Source: Mucilaginibacter sp. SJ | Lineage (GTDB): Bacteria; Bacteroidota; Bacteroidia; Sphingobacteriales; Sphingobacteriaceae | Length of the DNA stretch: 64,000 nucleotides | Assembly: GCF_028993635.1 (NCBI RefSeq) | Contig: NZ_CP118631.1 | Location: 5,642,001 to 5,706,000 of the forward strand | Direction: 5' to 3' | Part shown: positions 54,365-63,618 of the stretch, in pieces | Layout: each line of letters opens with the position of its first letter | Position numbering within the stretch: the stretch's first letter is position 1 | Notes under the pieces: model-generated | The model's database searches: none | Told to the model about the DNA's origin: nothing | Seen by the model: only the letters and a program-made list of their open reading frames with translations | Program-made: the position numbers and the translations under genes

Positions 54365-56521
54365 ATGAAATATATAATTACCTGTTTCATCGCGCTTTTT
54401 TTGTTTGGTAGTGTATCCGCACAAAACAAAAACGATGCAGCCTTTAAATTAAAGATCAATAGTATCATCAAAAAGATGACACTTGAAGAGAAAATACAAA
54501 TGTTGCATGGCAACGCTTTGTTTTCTTCGGCAGGTGTGCCGCGTTTAGGTATCCCTGAATTGACCTGTGACGACGGGCCATTAGGCGTGCGCGAGGAAAT
54601 AAAACGCTTTGACTGGGCTTCGGCCAATTGGACAACCGATTCTGCCACGTTTTTACCCAATGGATCGGCAATAGCTGCAACCTGGAACCCCATAATGGCC
54701 AATAAATACGGTGTGGTGATAGGAGAAGAAGCGAATGCCCGTAAAAAAAATGTGATGCTTGCGCCGGCATTTAATATCTGCAGGATGCCCCTTTGCGGCC
54801 GTACTTATGAATATTACTCAGAAGACCCCTATTTAAATAGCCAATTGGCCATTCAATCGGTAAAAGGGATTCAAAGTCAGCATGTGGCGGCCTGTATTAA
54901 ACATTTTGCCGCCAATAACCAGGAGCTTAACCGCGATAGTGTAAATACAATAGTTGATGAAAGGGCTTTGCAGGAAATCTATTTCCCAGCCTTTAAAGCT
55001 GCCGTTCAGCAGGGCAATGCTTATACTGTTATGTCGGCTTACAATAAACTAAATGGTTATTGGTGCTCTGAAAATAGTTATTTATTAAACAAAGTTTTAA
55101 AAGGAGACTGGGGCTTTAAAGGTGTGGTAATGTCTGATTGGGCCGGCACGCACCATACCGTCGCGGCGGCAAATAACGGCCTTGATATTGAAATGGGTTC
55201 AAGCGGACCTTATGACCAATGGTATTTGGCCAAACCATTGCTTACCGCTGTTAAAGCCGGCCAGGTTTCAGTAAAAACAATTGACGATAAAGTGAGCAGG
55301 ATTTTATGGCTCATGTATCATACATCCATGAGTGCCAACCATCCAAAAGGATCAATCTCAACCCCTGAGCATGCTAAGGCAGCGTATGATATTGCCTCAG
55401 AATCCATAGTTCTGTTGAAAAACGATAAACAATTATTGCCTTTAAAAGCAAGTGAGATCAAACGCATCGCAGTTATAGGGGATAATGCCGTACGTACTTT
55501 CGCTTTGGGGGGATATGGTGCGGGTGTAAAAGCAAAATATGAGGTTACCGCATTAGAAGGGATAAAGTCAAGGTTCGGTAAAACTGCTGATATCAGGTTT
55601 GCACAGGGTTACAGGGCAAAGTACCAGGCGAGTAAAACTGCCGAACAAAATGGTGACTATAATAAACCCGATCAGGACCTGATTAATGAAGCCGTAGCAC
55701 TTGCTAAAAGCAGTGATGTTGTCATTTTGTGTATTGGTTCAAACCGTGAATACGAAAGTGAAGCCCATGATCGTAAAAGCCTGGAATTGCCTTTTGGTGA
55801 ACAGGCTTTGGTTAACGCCGTAAGTGCCGTTAATCCAAATACTGTTATTGTAGTAATGGCTGGCGCACCATTTGACCTGAACGAAATCAAAAAATCAAAT
55901 CACACTATTGTTTGGTCATGGTTTAACGGCTCAGAAGCCGGCAACGCGCTCGCCGATGTGTTAAAAGGGACTATAAACCCGTCGGGTAAGCTGCCATTTA
56001 CCTTCCCGGCTTCGTTAAATGATTCGCCGGCGTTTAATTTAAATACCTATCCGGGCAATAATCTCACAGCCGAATATAAAGAAGGAATTTTAGTAGGATA
56101 CCGCTGGTATGACACCAAAAATATTCAACCTCTGTTCCCGTTTGGTTATGGTCTTTCCTATACTGATTTTTCAATCAGCAAGCTTTCCACAGATAAATCA
56201 AGCTATAAAAAGGGTGAAACAATCCATGCGAAGTTTACGATCAAAAATATAGGTGAAAGAAGTGGTGCCGAAGTTGTGCAATTGTATGTGAACGATCCGG
56301 TTTGTTCTGTAAAACGCCCCGAAAAAGAGCTTAAAGCTTTTAAGAAGATATTTTTAAAAACGGGCGAAACAAAAACGGTAGAAATGCAGGTGAAAGTTGC
56401 AGATCTGGCATTTTATGATGAAGCAAAAAAAGGCTGGAACACAGAAGCCGGCGAATACGTTCTTGAGTTAGGTAATTCATCCCGTAATATCATTCTTAAA
56501 ACCAAGATTACAGTTAAATAA
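54365..56521 (+). CDS. GH3 beta-glucosidase/beta-xylosidase
   Basis: A 718-residue periplasmic exo-enzyme. The start at 54365 opens the signal peptide MKYIITCFIALFLFGSVSAQ; ATG codons at 54332 and 54359 are alternatives. The GH3 barrel has LTCDDGPLGVR and the substrate Lys-His pair in CIKHFAANNQE. The nucleophile is Asp258 (VVMSDWAGTHH). The alpha/beta-sandwich domain (ESIVLLKNDKQLLPL) and the fibronectin type III-like end (ERSGAEVVQLYV) follow. It would cut beta-linked glucose, or xylose, from oligosaccharides made by the GH5 enzyme. It lies 22 bp before the second GH2 gene. Confidence 0.94.
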   Translation: MKYIITCFIALFLFGSVSAQNKNDAAFKLKINSIIKKMTLEEKIQMLHGNALFSSAGVPRLGIPELTCDDGPLGVREEIKRFDWASANWTTDSATFLPNGSAIAATWNPIMANKYGVVIGEEANARKKNVMLAPAFNICRMPLCGRTYEYYSEDPYLNSQLAIQSVKGIQSQHVAACIKHFAANNQELNRDSVNTIVDERALQEIYFPAFKAAVQQGNAYTVMSAYNKLNGYWCSENSYLLNKVLKGDWGFKGVVMSDWAGTHHTVAAANNGLDIEMGSSGPYDQWYLAKPLLTAVKAGQVSVKTIDDKVSRILWLMYHTSMSANHPKGSISTPEHAKAAYDIASESIVLLKNDKQLLPLKASEIKRIAVIGDNAVRTFALGGYGAGVKAKYEVTALEGIKSRFGKTADIRFAQGYRAKYQASKTAEQNGDYNKPDQDLINEAVALAKSSDVVILCIGSNREYESEAHDRKSLELPFGEQALVNAVSAVNPNTVIVVMAGAPFDLNEIKKSNHTIVWSWFNGSEAGNALADVLKGTINPSGKLPFTFPASLNDSPAFNLNTYPGNNLTAEYKEGILVGYRWYDTKNIQPLFPFGYGLSYTDFSISKLSTDKSSYKKGETIHAKFTIKNIGERSGAEVVQLYVNDPVCSVKRPEKELKAFKKIFLKTGETKTVEMQVKVADLAFYDEAKKGWNTEAGEYVLELGNSSRNIILKTKITVK

Positions 56522-56543
56522 CTGTGTTAAGCATACCACCTTT

Positions 56544-58943
56544 ATGAAAAATACAACAATAGTCATCTTGCTTTTGGCTTACAGTGTTGTAAGTTTCGCT
56601 CAGTCTTCCGGGCGAAAACAGCAGTTTGATTACAATTGGAAATTTAGCCTGGGCGATGATTCGTTGGCAAGGTTACGGGATTTTAATGATAATGCCTGGC
56701 GTAACCTTGACTTGCCGCATGATTGGAGCATTGAAGGGAGCGTAAGCCCCAAAAATCCAACGGGAGGTGCAGGCGGTTATTTCCCGGCAGGCATTGGCTG
56801 GTATAGAAAAACGTTCAAGGTAGCTCCTGAATGGAAAGGAGAAAGCATTTCCGTTTATTTTGAGGGTGTTTACATGAATTCGGAGGTGTTTATCAATGGA
56901 AAATCACTCGGTGTTCGCCCTTATGGTTATTCTTCATTTAGGTATGATCTTTCGCCTTACCTGGATTTTAACAAAGAGAATGTGATAGCTGTACGTGTGG
57001 ATAATTCACAGCAAATAAACAGCAGATGGTATAGTGGTTCCGGGATCTACCGCCATGTGTGGATTGACGCCACCAATCCCTTGCATGTGGCCGACTGGGG
57101 AGTAGCTATTACAACACCCGAAGTTTCTTCAAAGCAGGCTTCGGTACAGGTTAAGGCTACGATAAAAAATGAAACCGACTTTCCGCAGCGCATTGCTGTT
57201 AACACCCGGCTGCTGTCCGGTAGCTTTAAAGATGCGGGAAATAATACCACAAATTTGGCGTTACCGGCACACAGCGCAAAAGAGATCACCCAAATTATAA
57301 AAGTATCAAAGCCATTATTATGGACACCGGAAACCCCATATTTATACCATGCCCAAATTCAGATATTAAAAGGCAATGAAAAAATTGATGAGACAAAGAC
57401 CACTTTTGGTATCCGCTCAATAAAATTCACGCCGGAAAAAGGTTTCCAGCTTAATGGTGAAACCGTAAAGATTAGCGGCGGATGTGTTCATCATGACAAC
57501 GGCTGCCTTGGCTCCGCTGCTTTTGACCGGGCCGAGGAACGTAAAGTTGAGTTAATGAAAGCTGCCGGTTTCAACGCTGTGCGTACATCTCATAATCCAC
57601 CTTCCGAAGCTTTTTTAGAAGCTTGCGACAGGTTAGGTTTATTAGTTATTGATGAGGCTTTCGATGGCTGGAGAATTGGTAAAAACAAACACGACTATTC
57701 TGTATATTTTGATAAATGGTCGAAACGCGACCTGGAAACAATGGTGCTGCGCGACAGGAACCATCCTTCAATTTTTATGTGGAGCATCGGTAATGAGGTT
57801 GTTGAGAGAAACAAGCCGGAGGCTGTTGTGACCGCTAAAATGCTTGCAGGTATTGTTAAAGGTATAGATAGCACACGACCGGTAACATCGGCAATTGTAA
57901 AGTGGGGCAATGACTGGGAATCTTTAGATCCGCTTATGGCAGCTCATGATGTTTGCGGCTATAATTACCAACTTCAAGGTGCGCCCGCAGATCATAAAAG
58001 GGTGCCCTCCCGTGTTATTTTTCAGACCGAATCATACCCGCGAGATGCCTTTGCCAATTGGAAGCTGGTACAAAACAACAATTATATTATTGGCGATTTT
58101 GTATGGACAGCGATAGATTATTTAGGCGAATCGGGAATTGGCCGCTGGTATTATTCGGGCGATGTGCCAGGAGAACATTGGGAAAATGATTTTTTTCCGT
58201 GGCATGGTGCGTATTGCGGAGATATAGATTTAACCGGATGGAGAAAACCGATTTCGCACTACCGCAGCATGTTGTACAACGATAAGGAAAAGCTGTACAT
58301 GGCTGTCCGCGAGCCCAAGCCCGAACCACTGGAAATCAAAGAAACCTGGTGGTCGGTATGGCCTACCTGGGAAAGCTGGACATGGCCAGGCTTTGAGGGC
58401 AAAAAATTAGACGTAGACGTATATTCAAAATATCCCAAAGTAAGGCTTTACTTCAATGACAAACTTCTTGAGGAGAAGCCTACAACAGTAAATCAGGAAT
58501 TTAAAGCTATTTTCTCAGTACCCTATACGCCAGGGACCCTCAAAGCAGTGGGCGTTGAGAATGATAAGGAAATTGAATCAACTACGCTGCAAACTTCAGG
58601 CTCCGCTGCTAAGGTCAGGCTCATTGCCGACCGTAAGCAGCTATTGCCGAATGGGCAGGACCTATCCTATGTTTCAATTGAAATCACTGATAAGGATGGC
58701 GTACTACAACCAAACGCATCAGATCGACTTCAATTTAAAATTGAAGGGCCTGGTGTAATAGCCGGAGTGGATAATGCGAATGTCAAGGACACTGACCCAT
58801 ATACAGGCAATTCGCGCAAAGCCTGGCATGGCCGGGCCATGGTGGTAATCAGGAGCACTCATAATGCCGGCGATATTAAGCTTACCGTTAGTTCAGCAAG
58901 TTTATCTGAAGCAACTATAACTGTTAATGCGCTCACACATTGA
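56544..58943 (+). CDS. GH2 beta-galactosidase-like enzyme (second of two)
   Basis: A 799-residue periplasmic enzyme with signal peptide (MKNTTIVILLLAYSVVSFAQ). Domains in order are a jelly roll (about 25-180), an Ig-like domain (about 185-290), a TIM barrel (about 295-580) and C-terminal Ig-like parts (DUF4982-type). The acid/base is Glu418 (WSIGNEVV) and the nucleophile Glu496 (IFQTESYP). It shares domain plan with the GH2 gene at 51.5 kb but is about 150 residues shorter and clearly diverged, so the two probably cut different linkages rather than being a recent duplication. Confidence 0.93.
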   Translation: MKNTTIVILLLAYSVVSFAQSSGRKQQFDYNWKFSLGDDSLARLRDFNDNAWRNLDLPHDWSIEGSVSPKNPTGGAGGYFPAGIGWYRKTFKVAPEWKGESISVYFEGVYMNSEVFINGKSLGVRPYGYSSFRYDLSPYLDFNKENVIAVRVDNSQQINSRWYSGSGIYRHVWIDATNPLHVADWGVAITTPEVSSKQASVQVKATIKNETDFPQRIAVNTRLLSGSFKDAGNNTTNLALPAHSAKEITQIIKVSKPLLWTPETPYLYHAQIQILKGNEKIDETKTTFGIRSIKFTPEKGFQLNGETVKISGGCVHHDNGCLGSAAFDRAEERKVELMKAAGFNAVRTSHNPPSEAFLEACDRLGLLVIDEAFDGWRIGKNKHDYSVYFDKWSKRDLETMVLRDRNHPSIFMWSIGNEVVERNKPEAVVTAKMLAGIVKGIDSTRPVTSAIVKWGNDWESLDPLMAAHDVCGYNYQLQGAPADHKRVPSRVIFQTESYPRDAFANWKLVQNNNYIIGDFVWTAIDYLGESGIGRWYYSGDVPGEHWENDFFPWHGAYCGDIDLTGWRKPISHYRSMLYNDKEKLYMAVREPKPEPLEIKETWWSVWPTWESWTWPGFEGKKLDVDVYSKYPKVRLYFNDKLLEEKPTTVNQEFKAIFSVPYTPGTLKAVGVENDKEIESTTLQTSGSAAKVRLIADRKQLLPNGQDLSYVSIEITDKDGVLQPNASDRLQFKIEGPGVIAGVDNANVKDTDPYTGNSRKAWHGRAMVVIRSTHNAGDIKLTVSSASLSEATITVNALTH

Positions 58944-59029
58944 CCCGGTGGAAATGTGCAACAAATAGGAGGTTATAAAAAGAGTTAACATGAATGCCCC
59001 GGCCATATTGTGGCTAAAATTAATATAAT

Positions 59030-61066
59030 ATGAGAAGAATGAAATACATTCCAATTCTGCTTTTGCTGCTATTTACCTTAAGGTTAAATGCTCAGCAACT
59101 GTTTGTTGGAACCAACTATCACCCGCATGATGATAAGAATATAGAAAAATGGAAAAGTGATATTCAACTGATGAAGAACGCCGGTTTCAGGGTTGTAAGA
59201 ATGGGGCATTTGGCTTGGGATAGCTACGAGCCTTCTGAAGGGAACTTTGATTTCAAATGGTTCGATACCGTAATGGATTTGATGGATAAAGCTGGTATCA
59301 AGGTAATTTTAGATATCGCCATACGTCCGGCCCCCATCTGGCTACAGCATAAATTTTCATCCATAAACGTCGCCGATGCATCCGGCAACAGGTTATATCC
59401 TAACCACAGGTATATGGAAGATATTGGAGATCCTGATTACCAAAAGTACGCTGTAAGATACGCCGATGTGCTTTCAAAGAGATATGGTCATCATCCGGCT
59501 TTGCTTGCTTTTGGCATTGATAACGAGTCGGGAGACGGGCCGATATCCTATTCGGAGCAGGCACGGTTACGGTTTATTGAATGGCTGAAACAGAAATATA
59601 AAACCACAGCGCAGCTGAATGTTGCATGGGCAGGACAGCGTTGGTCGCGAAAAATTAATGAGTTTGATGAGGTTGGTCTGCCAGCGTCGGGCAATATCAG
59701 CGGGCCGCCGGAAAGGGTGTTGGATTTTCGCCGGTTTGAATCGGACGAGATCAATGAGTTTTTGTTGAAGGTGATTGAAAAGGTGAATACAAACGCGCCC
59801 AAGGCGTTCGTTAATACAAACGCGTGGTATTACAGCGATAAGCGTTATTTTGATTATTCACAAATTGCTTATTCAGGAAAAATGACACGAGAAGGCTGCG
59901 GTTTTTACCCTGGAAACTCATTGGTGAATAATTACGGATTGATGGATGCCTCATTTGGAATCGCCAGGATTCAGTTTGAGAGTACAAATCCCTTTTGGTG
60001 TACAGAATTTACAACAATGACAGCGGTTCCAAACTCCATCAGAAAATCAGCTTACGCTTCACTGATGTTCGGTAATCAAATGGTTTGCGGCTGGACCTGG
60101 CAAAGCATGCATGGCGGTGAAGAGCAATACCTGGAAGGCATGGTGGACTGGGACGGCGGAGTAAACCGGAAATATGACGAATACAAGCAGATAGCTTCCG
60201 AGTTTAAGAAAATCGAAAAGTTTTTTCCTTATAAAGTTAAGGCAGATGTGGGTTTGGCATTTTCTTTCCCAAGCCAAATAGCAAGCAGCGCCTTTCCCGA
60301 AAGGCACGATGCACAGTTAGCCGAATGCTTTAATGTTTTTTTTAGAAAGAACATAGATACACGGGTGGTTGAAATTACCAAAAGCCCGCTAAACTATAAA
60401 TTATTGGTAATCCCGGGTGTTACGGTTATGGACACAGTAACCGCAAGAAAGATCAGGGAGTTTATTTATAACGGCGGCACTGTCATCATGACGGCCAACT
60501 CCGCGGTTACAAATGAAACAGGAAAGGTTTTTTCTGCAACTCATCCGGGTTTGTTAAGCGATGTTTTCGGTATCCGTGTTTCCGGGTATGAAGAAACCGA
60601 AAATTTTAACGAGATCTCGCCAAAAAACTTTAAAAACAAGGATATAGAGGTTGGTTTCGGTTCTAAGAACATTAAAACTGAATCAGCCCGTTTTGATGTC
60701 ATTCATCCGCAGGGTGCAAAAGTGATTGGCAACATAACCAGTTTAGATAAAAGCTACCCGATTATAACTACAAACAAATATGGCAAGGGCACTGCTATAT
60801 ATCTTGGACTTTCAGCTAAATCCGCATTAATAGATCCTTTAATTGATAGCCTTACTGATTCGCTTTCATTGAAGCAAGGCCCTGAAGTACCGGAAGGTGT
60901 TATGGCGAGATTTATTGACAGTAAGCATATACTTTATTTAAATTTAACCGGTAAGCCGCAGACTATCGACCCCAAACACGCATCTAAAAGTATATTGTTT
61001 GATAAAGACTATGCCGGAAGTTTTTCGCTTGCGCCCTATGAGCCCGAATTTATCGAACTGCGATAG
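59030..61066 (+). CDS. GH42 beta-galactosidase
   Basis: A 678-residue enzyme with a signal peptide (MRRMKYIPILLLLLFTLRLNAQ); Met4 is an alternative start. The GH42 barrel starts GTNYHPHDDKNIEKWKSDIQLMKNAGFRVVRMGHLAWDSYEPSEG. The acid/base is Glu166 (GIDNESG) and the nucleophile is Glu326 (FWCTEFT). A class I glutamine amidotransferase-like trimerisation domain follows (about 400-600; LLVIPGVTVMDTVTARKIREFIYNGGTVIMTA), then a short beta-domain. Most GH42 enzymes are cytoplasmic; the signal peptide puts this one in the periplasm. Confidence 0.92.
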   Translation: MRRMKYIPILLLLLFTLRLNAQQLFVGTNYHPHDDKNIEKWKSDIQLMKNAGFRVVRMGHLAWDSYEPSEGNFDFKWFDTVMDLMDKAGIKVILDIAIRPAPIWLQHKFSSINVADASGNRLYPNHRYMEDIGDPDYQKYAVRYADVLSKRYGHHPALLAFGIDNESGDGPISYSEQARLRFIEWLKQKYKTTAQLNVAWAGQRWSRKINEFDEVGLPASGNISGPPERVLDFRRFESDEINEFLLKVIEKVNTNAPKAFVNTNAWYYSDKRYFDYSQIAYSGKMTREGCGFYPGNSLVNNYGLMDASFGIARIQFESTNPFWCTEFTTMTAVPNSIRKSAYASLMFGNQMVCGWTWQSMHGGEEQYLEGMVDWDGGVNRKYDEYKQIASEFKKIEKFFPYKVKADVGLAFSFPSQIASSAFPERHDAQLAECFNVFFRKNIDTRVVEITKSPLNYKLLVIPGVTVMDTVTARKIREFIYNGGTVIMTANSAVTNETGKVFSATHPGLLSDVFGIRVSGYEETENFNEISPKNFKNKDIEVGFGSKNIKTESARFDVIHPQGAKVIGNITSLDKSYPIITTNKYGKGTAIYLGLSAKSALIDPLIDSLTDSLSLKQGPEVPEGVMARFIDSKHILYLNLTGKPQTIDPKHASKSILFDKDYAGSFSLAPYEPEFIELR

Positions 61067-61098
61067 ATTTTTCCAATTACATATAAATACCTGAAAAA

Positions 61099-62610
61099 AT
61101 GATAACTAACCTTAAAAAGATTTTCGCACTTAGTTTCGTCCTGTCCGGGATGTCGTTAATGCTGCATGGACAAGAGCTGTCCGTTAACAACGGCCCGTTC
61201 AAACCTTCCGATACCTCTTTTAAACAATACCAGTATCCTGCGTGGTTCAGAGATGCCAAGTTTGGTATCTGGGCGCATTGGGGGCCGCAAGCCGTGCCCC
61301 GCCAGGGTGATTGGTATGCCCGTAACATGTACATTCAGGGCAGCGAACAAAATAAATATCACGTTGCACATTACGGGCATCCGTCAAAGTTTGGTTATAA
61401 AGACATCATACCCTTATGGAAGGCGGAAAAATGGGATCCTGAAAAATTGATGGCGCTATATAAAAAGGCCGGCGCAAAATATTTTGTTAGCATGGGCACT
61501 CATCATGACAATTTCTTTTTATGGAATTCTTCACTGCACCGGTGGAATGCTGTACAAATGGGGCCCCATAAAGATGTAGTTGGCATTTGGCAAAAAGAGG
61601 CTAAGAAGAATGGTCTTAAATTTGGCGTGTCGGAGCATTTGGGAGCAAGCTTTACCTGGTACCAGCCAGCTCATAGCGCAGATACTTCAGGAACTTATAA
61701 AGATGTTCCATATGATGCCAACAATCCCATTTATGCCGATTTATACCATCCCAAAGGGAAAGCCGATGACCGCGGCTGGTTAACCAGGGATCCGGAATGG
61801 CAACGAACATGGTATAAGTCTGTCAAAGAACTGGTAGACAGCTATCACCCTGACCTGCTTTATTCAGATAGTGGGTTCCCGTTTGGGGATATTGGCAGGG
61901 ACATGTTAGCTAATTTTTACAACGGAAATATGGCCTACAACAATGGCCAACTCACCGCTGTATATAATTGCAAACAACCTTCGCAGGGTATGTGGGTACA
62001 GGACCTTGAACGGGGCGTTCAGGATTCCATCAGCCCGTATCCATGGCAAACTGATACTTCTATAGGCGATTGGTTTTACCGCACCGGCCAAACCTACAAA
62101 AGCAGTACCGATATTATACGAATGCTGGTAGATATAGTAAGTAAAAATGGTAACCTGCTGATAAACATTGTGCAAACACCCGAGGGAGATTTAGAGCCCG
62201 ATATGTTGAATACACTTGATGAGATAGGCAAATGGACGGCTGCCAATGGTGAAGGGATCTACGGATCACGACCATGGAAAAAATTTGGAGAACGCCCGGA
62301 AAACGCAGTAAAAGTTAAATCCGATAACTTTAACGAAGACCGGATAAAATACACCGCAGAAGATATCCGCTTCACCTGCAATGGCAATAAGTTATATGCA
62401 TTTCTACTTGACACACCCACCGCAGATATTCGGATCAAGTCTCTTGGTAAATCGTCGGTAATAAACACCAAAAAAATACATTCCGTGACACTTTTGGGCA
62501 GCAAAGAAAAAATACAATGGGAACAGGGAGCCGATGCGCTTGTTATCAAAAAGCCTGTGAACTTACCTGGCTGGAAGGTATCAGGTTTTAAGATTGAGCT
62601 TGCTGATTAA
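61099..62610 (+). CDS. GH29 alpha-L-fucosidase (second copy)
   Basis: A 503-residue periplasmic fucosidase with signal peptide (about 1-24). It carries WFRDAKFGIWAHWGPQ (49-64), THHDNFFLWNSS (134-145) and nucleophile Asp257 (LLYSDSG). It shares the subfamily features of the GH29 at 42.4-44.0 kb (GDWYARxMYxxGS, KYHVxxYGHPSKFG) but uses an ordinary secretion signal instead of a twin-arginine-like one and has diverged in the barrel. It ends the glycosidase run, just before a strong terminator. Released fucose would be taken up by FucP of the other operon. Confidence 0.95.
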   Translation: MITNLKKIFALSFVLSGMSLMLHGQELSVNNGPFKPSDTSFKQYQYPAWFRDAKFGIWAHWGPQAVPRQGDWYARNMYIQGSEQNKYHVAHYGHPSKFGYKDIIPLWKAEKWDPEKLMALYKKAGAKYFVSMGTHHDNFFLWNSSLHRWNAVQMGPHKDVVGIWQKEAKKNGLKFGVSEHLGASFTWYQPAHSADTSGTYKDVPYDANNPIYADLYHPKGKADDRGWLTRDPEWQRTWYKSVKELVDSYHPDLLYSDSGFPFGDIGRDMLANFYNGNMAYNNGQLTAVYNCKQPSQGMWVQDLERGVQDSISPYPWQTDTSIGDWFYRTGQTYKSSTDIIRMLVDIVSKNGNLLINIVQTPEGDLEPDMLNTLDEIGKWTAANGEGIYGSRPWKKFGERPENAVKVKSDNFNEDRIKYTAEDIRFTCNGNKLYAFLLDTPTADIRIKSLGKSSVINTKKIHSVTLLGSKEKIQWEQGADALVIKKPVNLPGWKVSGFKIELAD

Positions 62611-62638
62611 GGGAAATCGGCTTAAGATAAATAAATTA

Positions 62639-62682
62639 AAAGACAGGCCCTTCTGCTTCAACAGGAGGGCCTGTCATTTTTT
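62639..62682 (+). terminator. Strong terminator after the glycosidase run
   Basis: GACAGGCCC (62642-62650) pairs with GGGCCTGTC (62667-62675), extended inward by TTCTG/CAGGA with one G-T pair, and followed by ATTTTTT. A-rich bases precede it, so it can also stop the convergent minus-strand gene. Confidence 0.9.
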
Positions 62683-62714
62683 GAAGACTGTTGCCGGCAA
62701 TTTTGGCATTTGAT

Positions 62715-63539
62715 TTAATGTTTTTGACCGCCAAAAAGTATTGGGCTATAAATATCTATCAGCTTTGCAGCCGCGTAAGAAGGATACGCTGCTAACAGGG
62801 CCTGCTTGTATTCTTCAGCATTGTTCGTTTTAGAGAAGATCTCGCAGCTTTTGTCAAGGTAGATCAACGCGTTATCAATTGCCGCTTTATCGGCAGGCGT
62901 TCCGTGCCCCGGTAAAATGACATCATATCCATCACTTGCTCTGAGCTCCTTCAACGCAGTTTTCCAGCCATCAACAGGGCCTGTGATAAAAGCATGGGCA
63001 TTGTGATAAAGAATGTCCTGGGCAATTACAATCCCTAATTCCGGAAGCTTAATTACCAAAGCGCTTGGCGACTCGGTATTTAAAACACGCTCAAAAATGA
63101 ACCTGGTTCCGCCTATGATTTCTTCGCCAGGCTCAATAGTTTCTGTGGGAAGCACAAGTTTACTGGCTATCAGGCTGCCCATTTGTTGTTGTTTTTCCAG
63201 TAATTGCCGCGGCCCATGTTTTAGCAGTGATTCTATAATCTCCGGCAGCGCGCAAACTTTTGCGTTTGCAAAGGCATCGCCCATGCCCAGGTAATGGTCG
63301 GGGTGGTCGTGAGTTACATAAAAACGGGTTATCGGTTTTTGAAGGCTGTCGGCCAATGTGCGGAATTCCTGTCCGTATTGAGCGAAAAACTGTCCGTCTA
63401 CCAGGATTAATTCCCCGGGTAATTCAATGATATGTGTTGCATTAGCAAACATTGGTGCCGGAGATACCAGCGTATGAACCTTTACATTGCCATTGTCCTT
63501 TACCAGGTAAATGCTTGCTTTGGGAAGTTGATTTGTCAT
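62715..63539 (-). CDS. Metallo-beta-lactamase-fold hydrolase
   Basis: A 274-residue cytoplasmic protein of the metallo-beta-lactamase superfamily. The metal-binding motif is THDHPDHYLG (HxHxDH). Later ligands are likely the Asp in IVIAQDILYHNAHAF and the His in ILPGHGTP. The start MTNQLPKASIYLVKDNGNVKVH shows no signal peptide. The specific substrate is unknown. It converges with the glycosidase run and follows the AraC gene by 79 bp on the same strand, so that regulator may control it. Confidence 0.88.
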   Translation of the reverse strand: MTNQLPKASIYLVKDNGNVKVHTLVSPAPMFANATHIIELPGELILVDGQFFAQYGQEFRTLADSLQKPITRFYVTHDHPDHYLGMGDAFANAKVCALPEIIESLLKHGPRQLLEKQQQMGSLIASKLVLPTETIEPGEEIIGGTRFIFERVLNTESPSALVIKLPELGIVIAQDILYHNAHAFITGPVDGWKTALKELRASDGYDVILPGHGTPADKAAIDNALIYLDKSCEIFSKTNNAEEYKQALLAAYPSYAAAKLIDIYSPILFGGQKH

Positions 63540-63618
63540 CGTTTTATTGAGTTAAATATTACGATGCAAAGCTATTGCTGCAAAAACCGGCAATACTATC
63601 AGTATGCTTTAGTTATTA

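Noticed and set aside
51453..58943. The two GH2 genes as a recent tandem duplication
   Set aside because: They differ by about 150 residues in length, and their active-site surroundings (SIGNEEW/WGTEEGS against SIGNEVV/FQTESYP) are clearly diverged.
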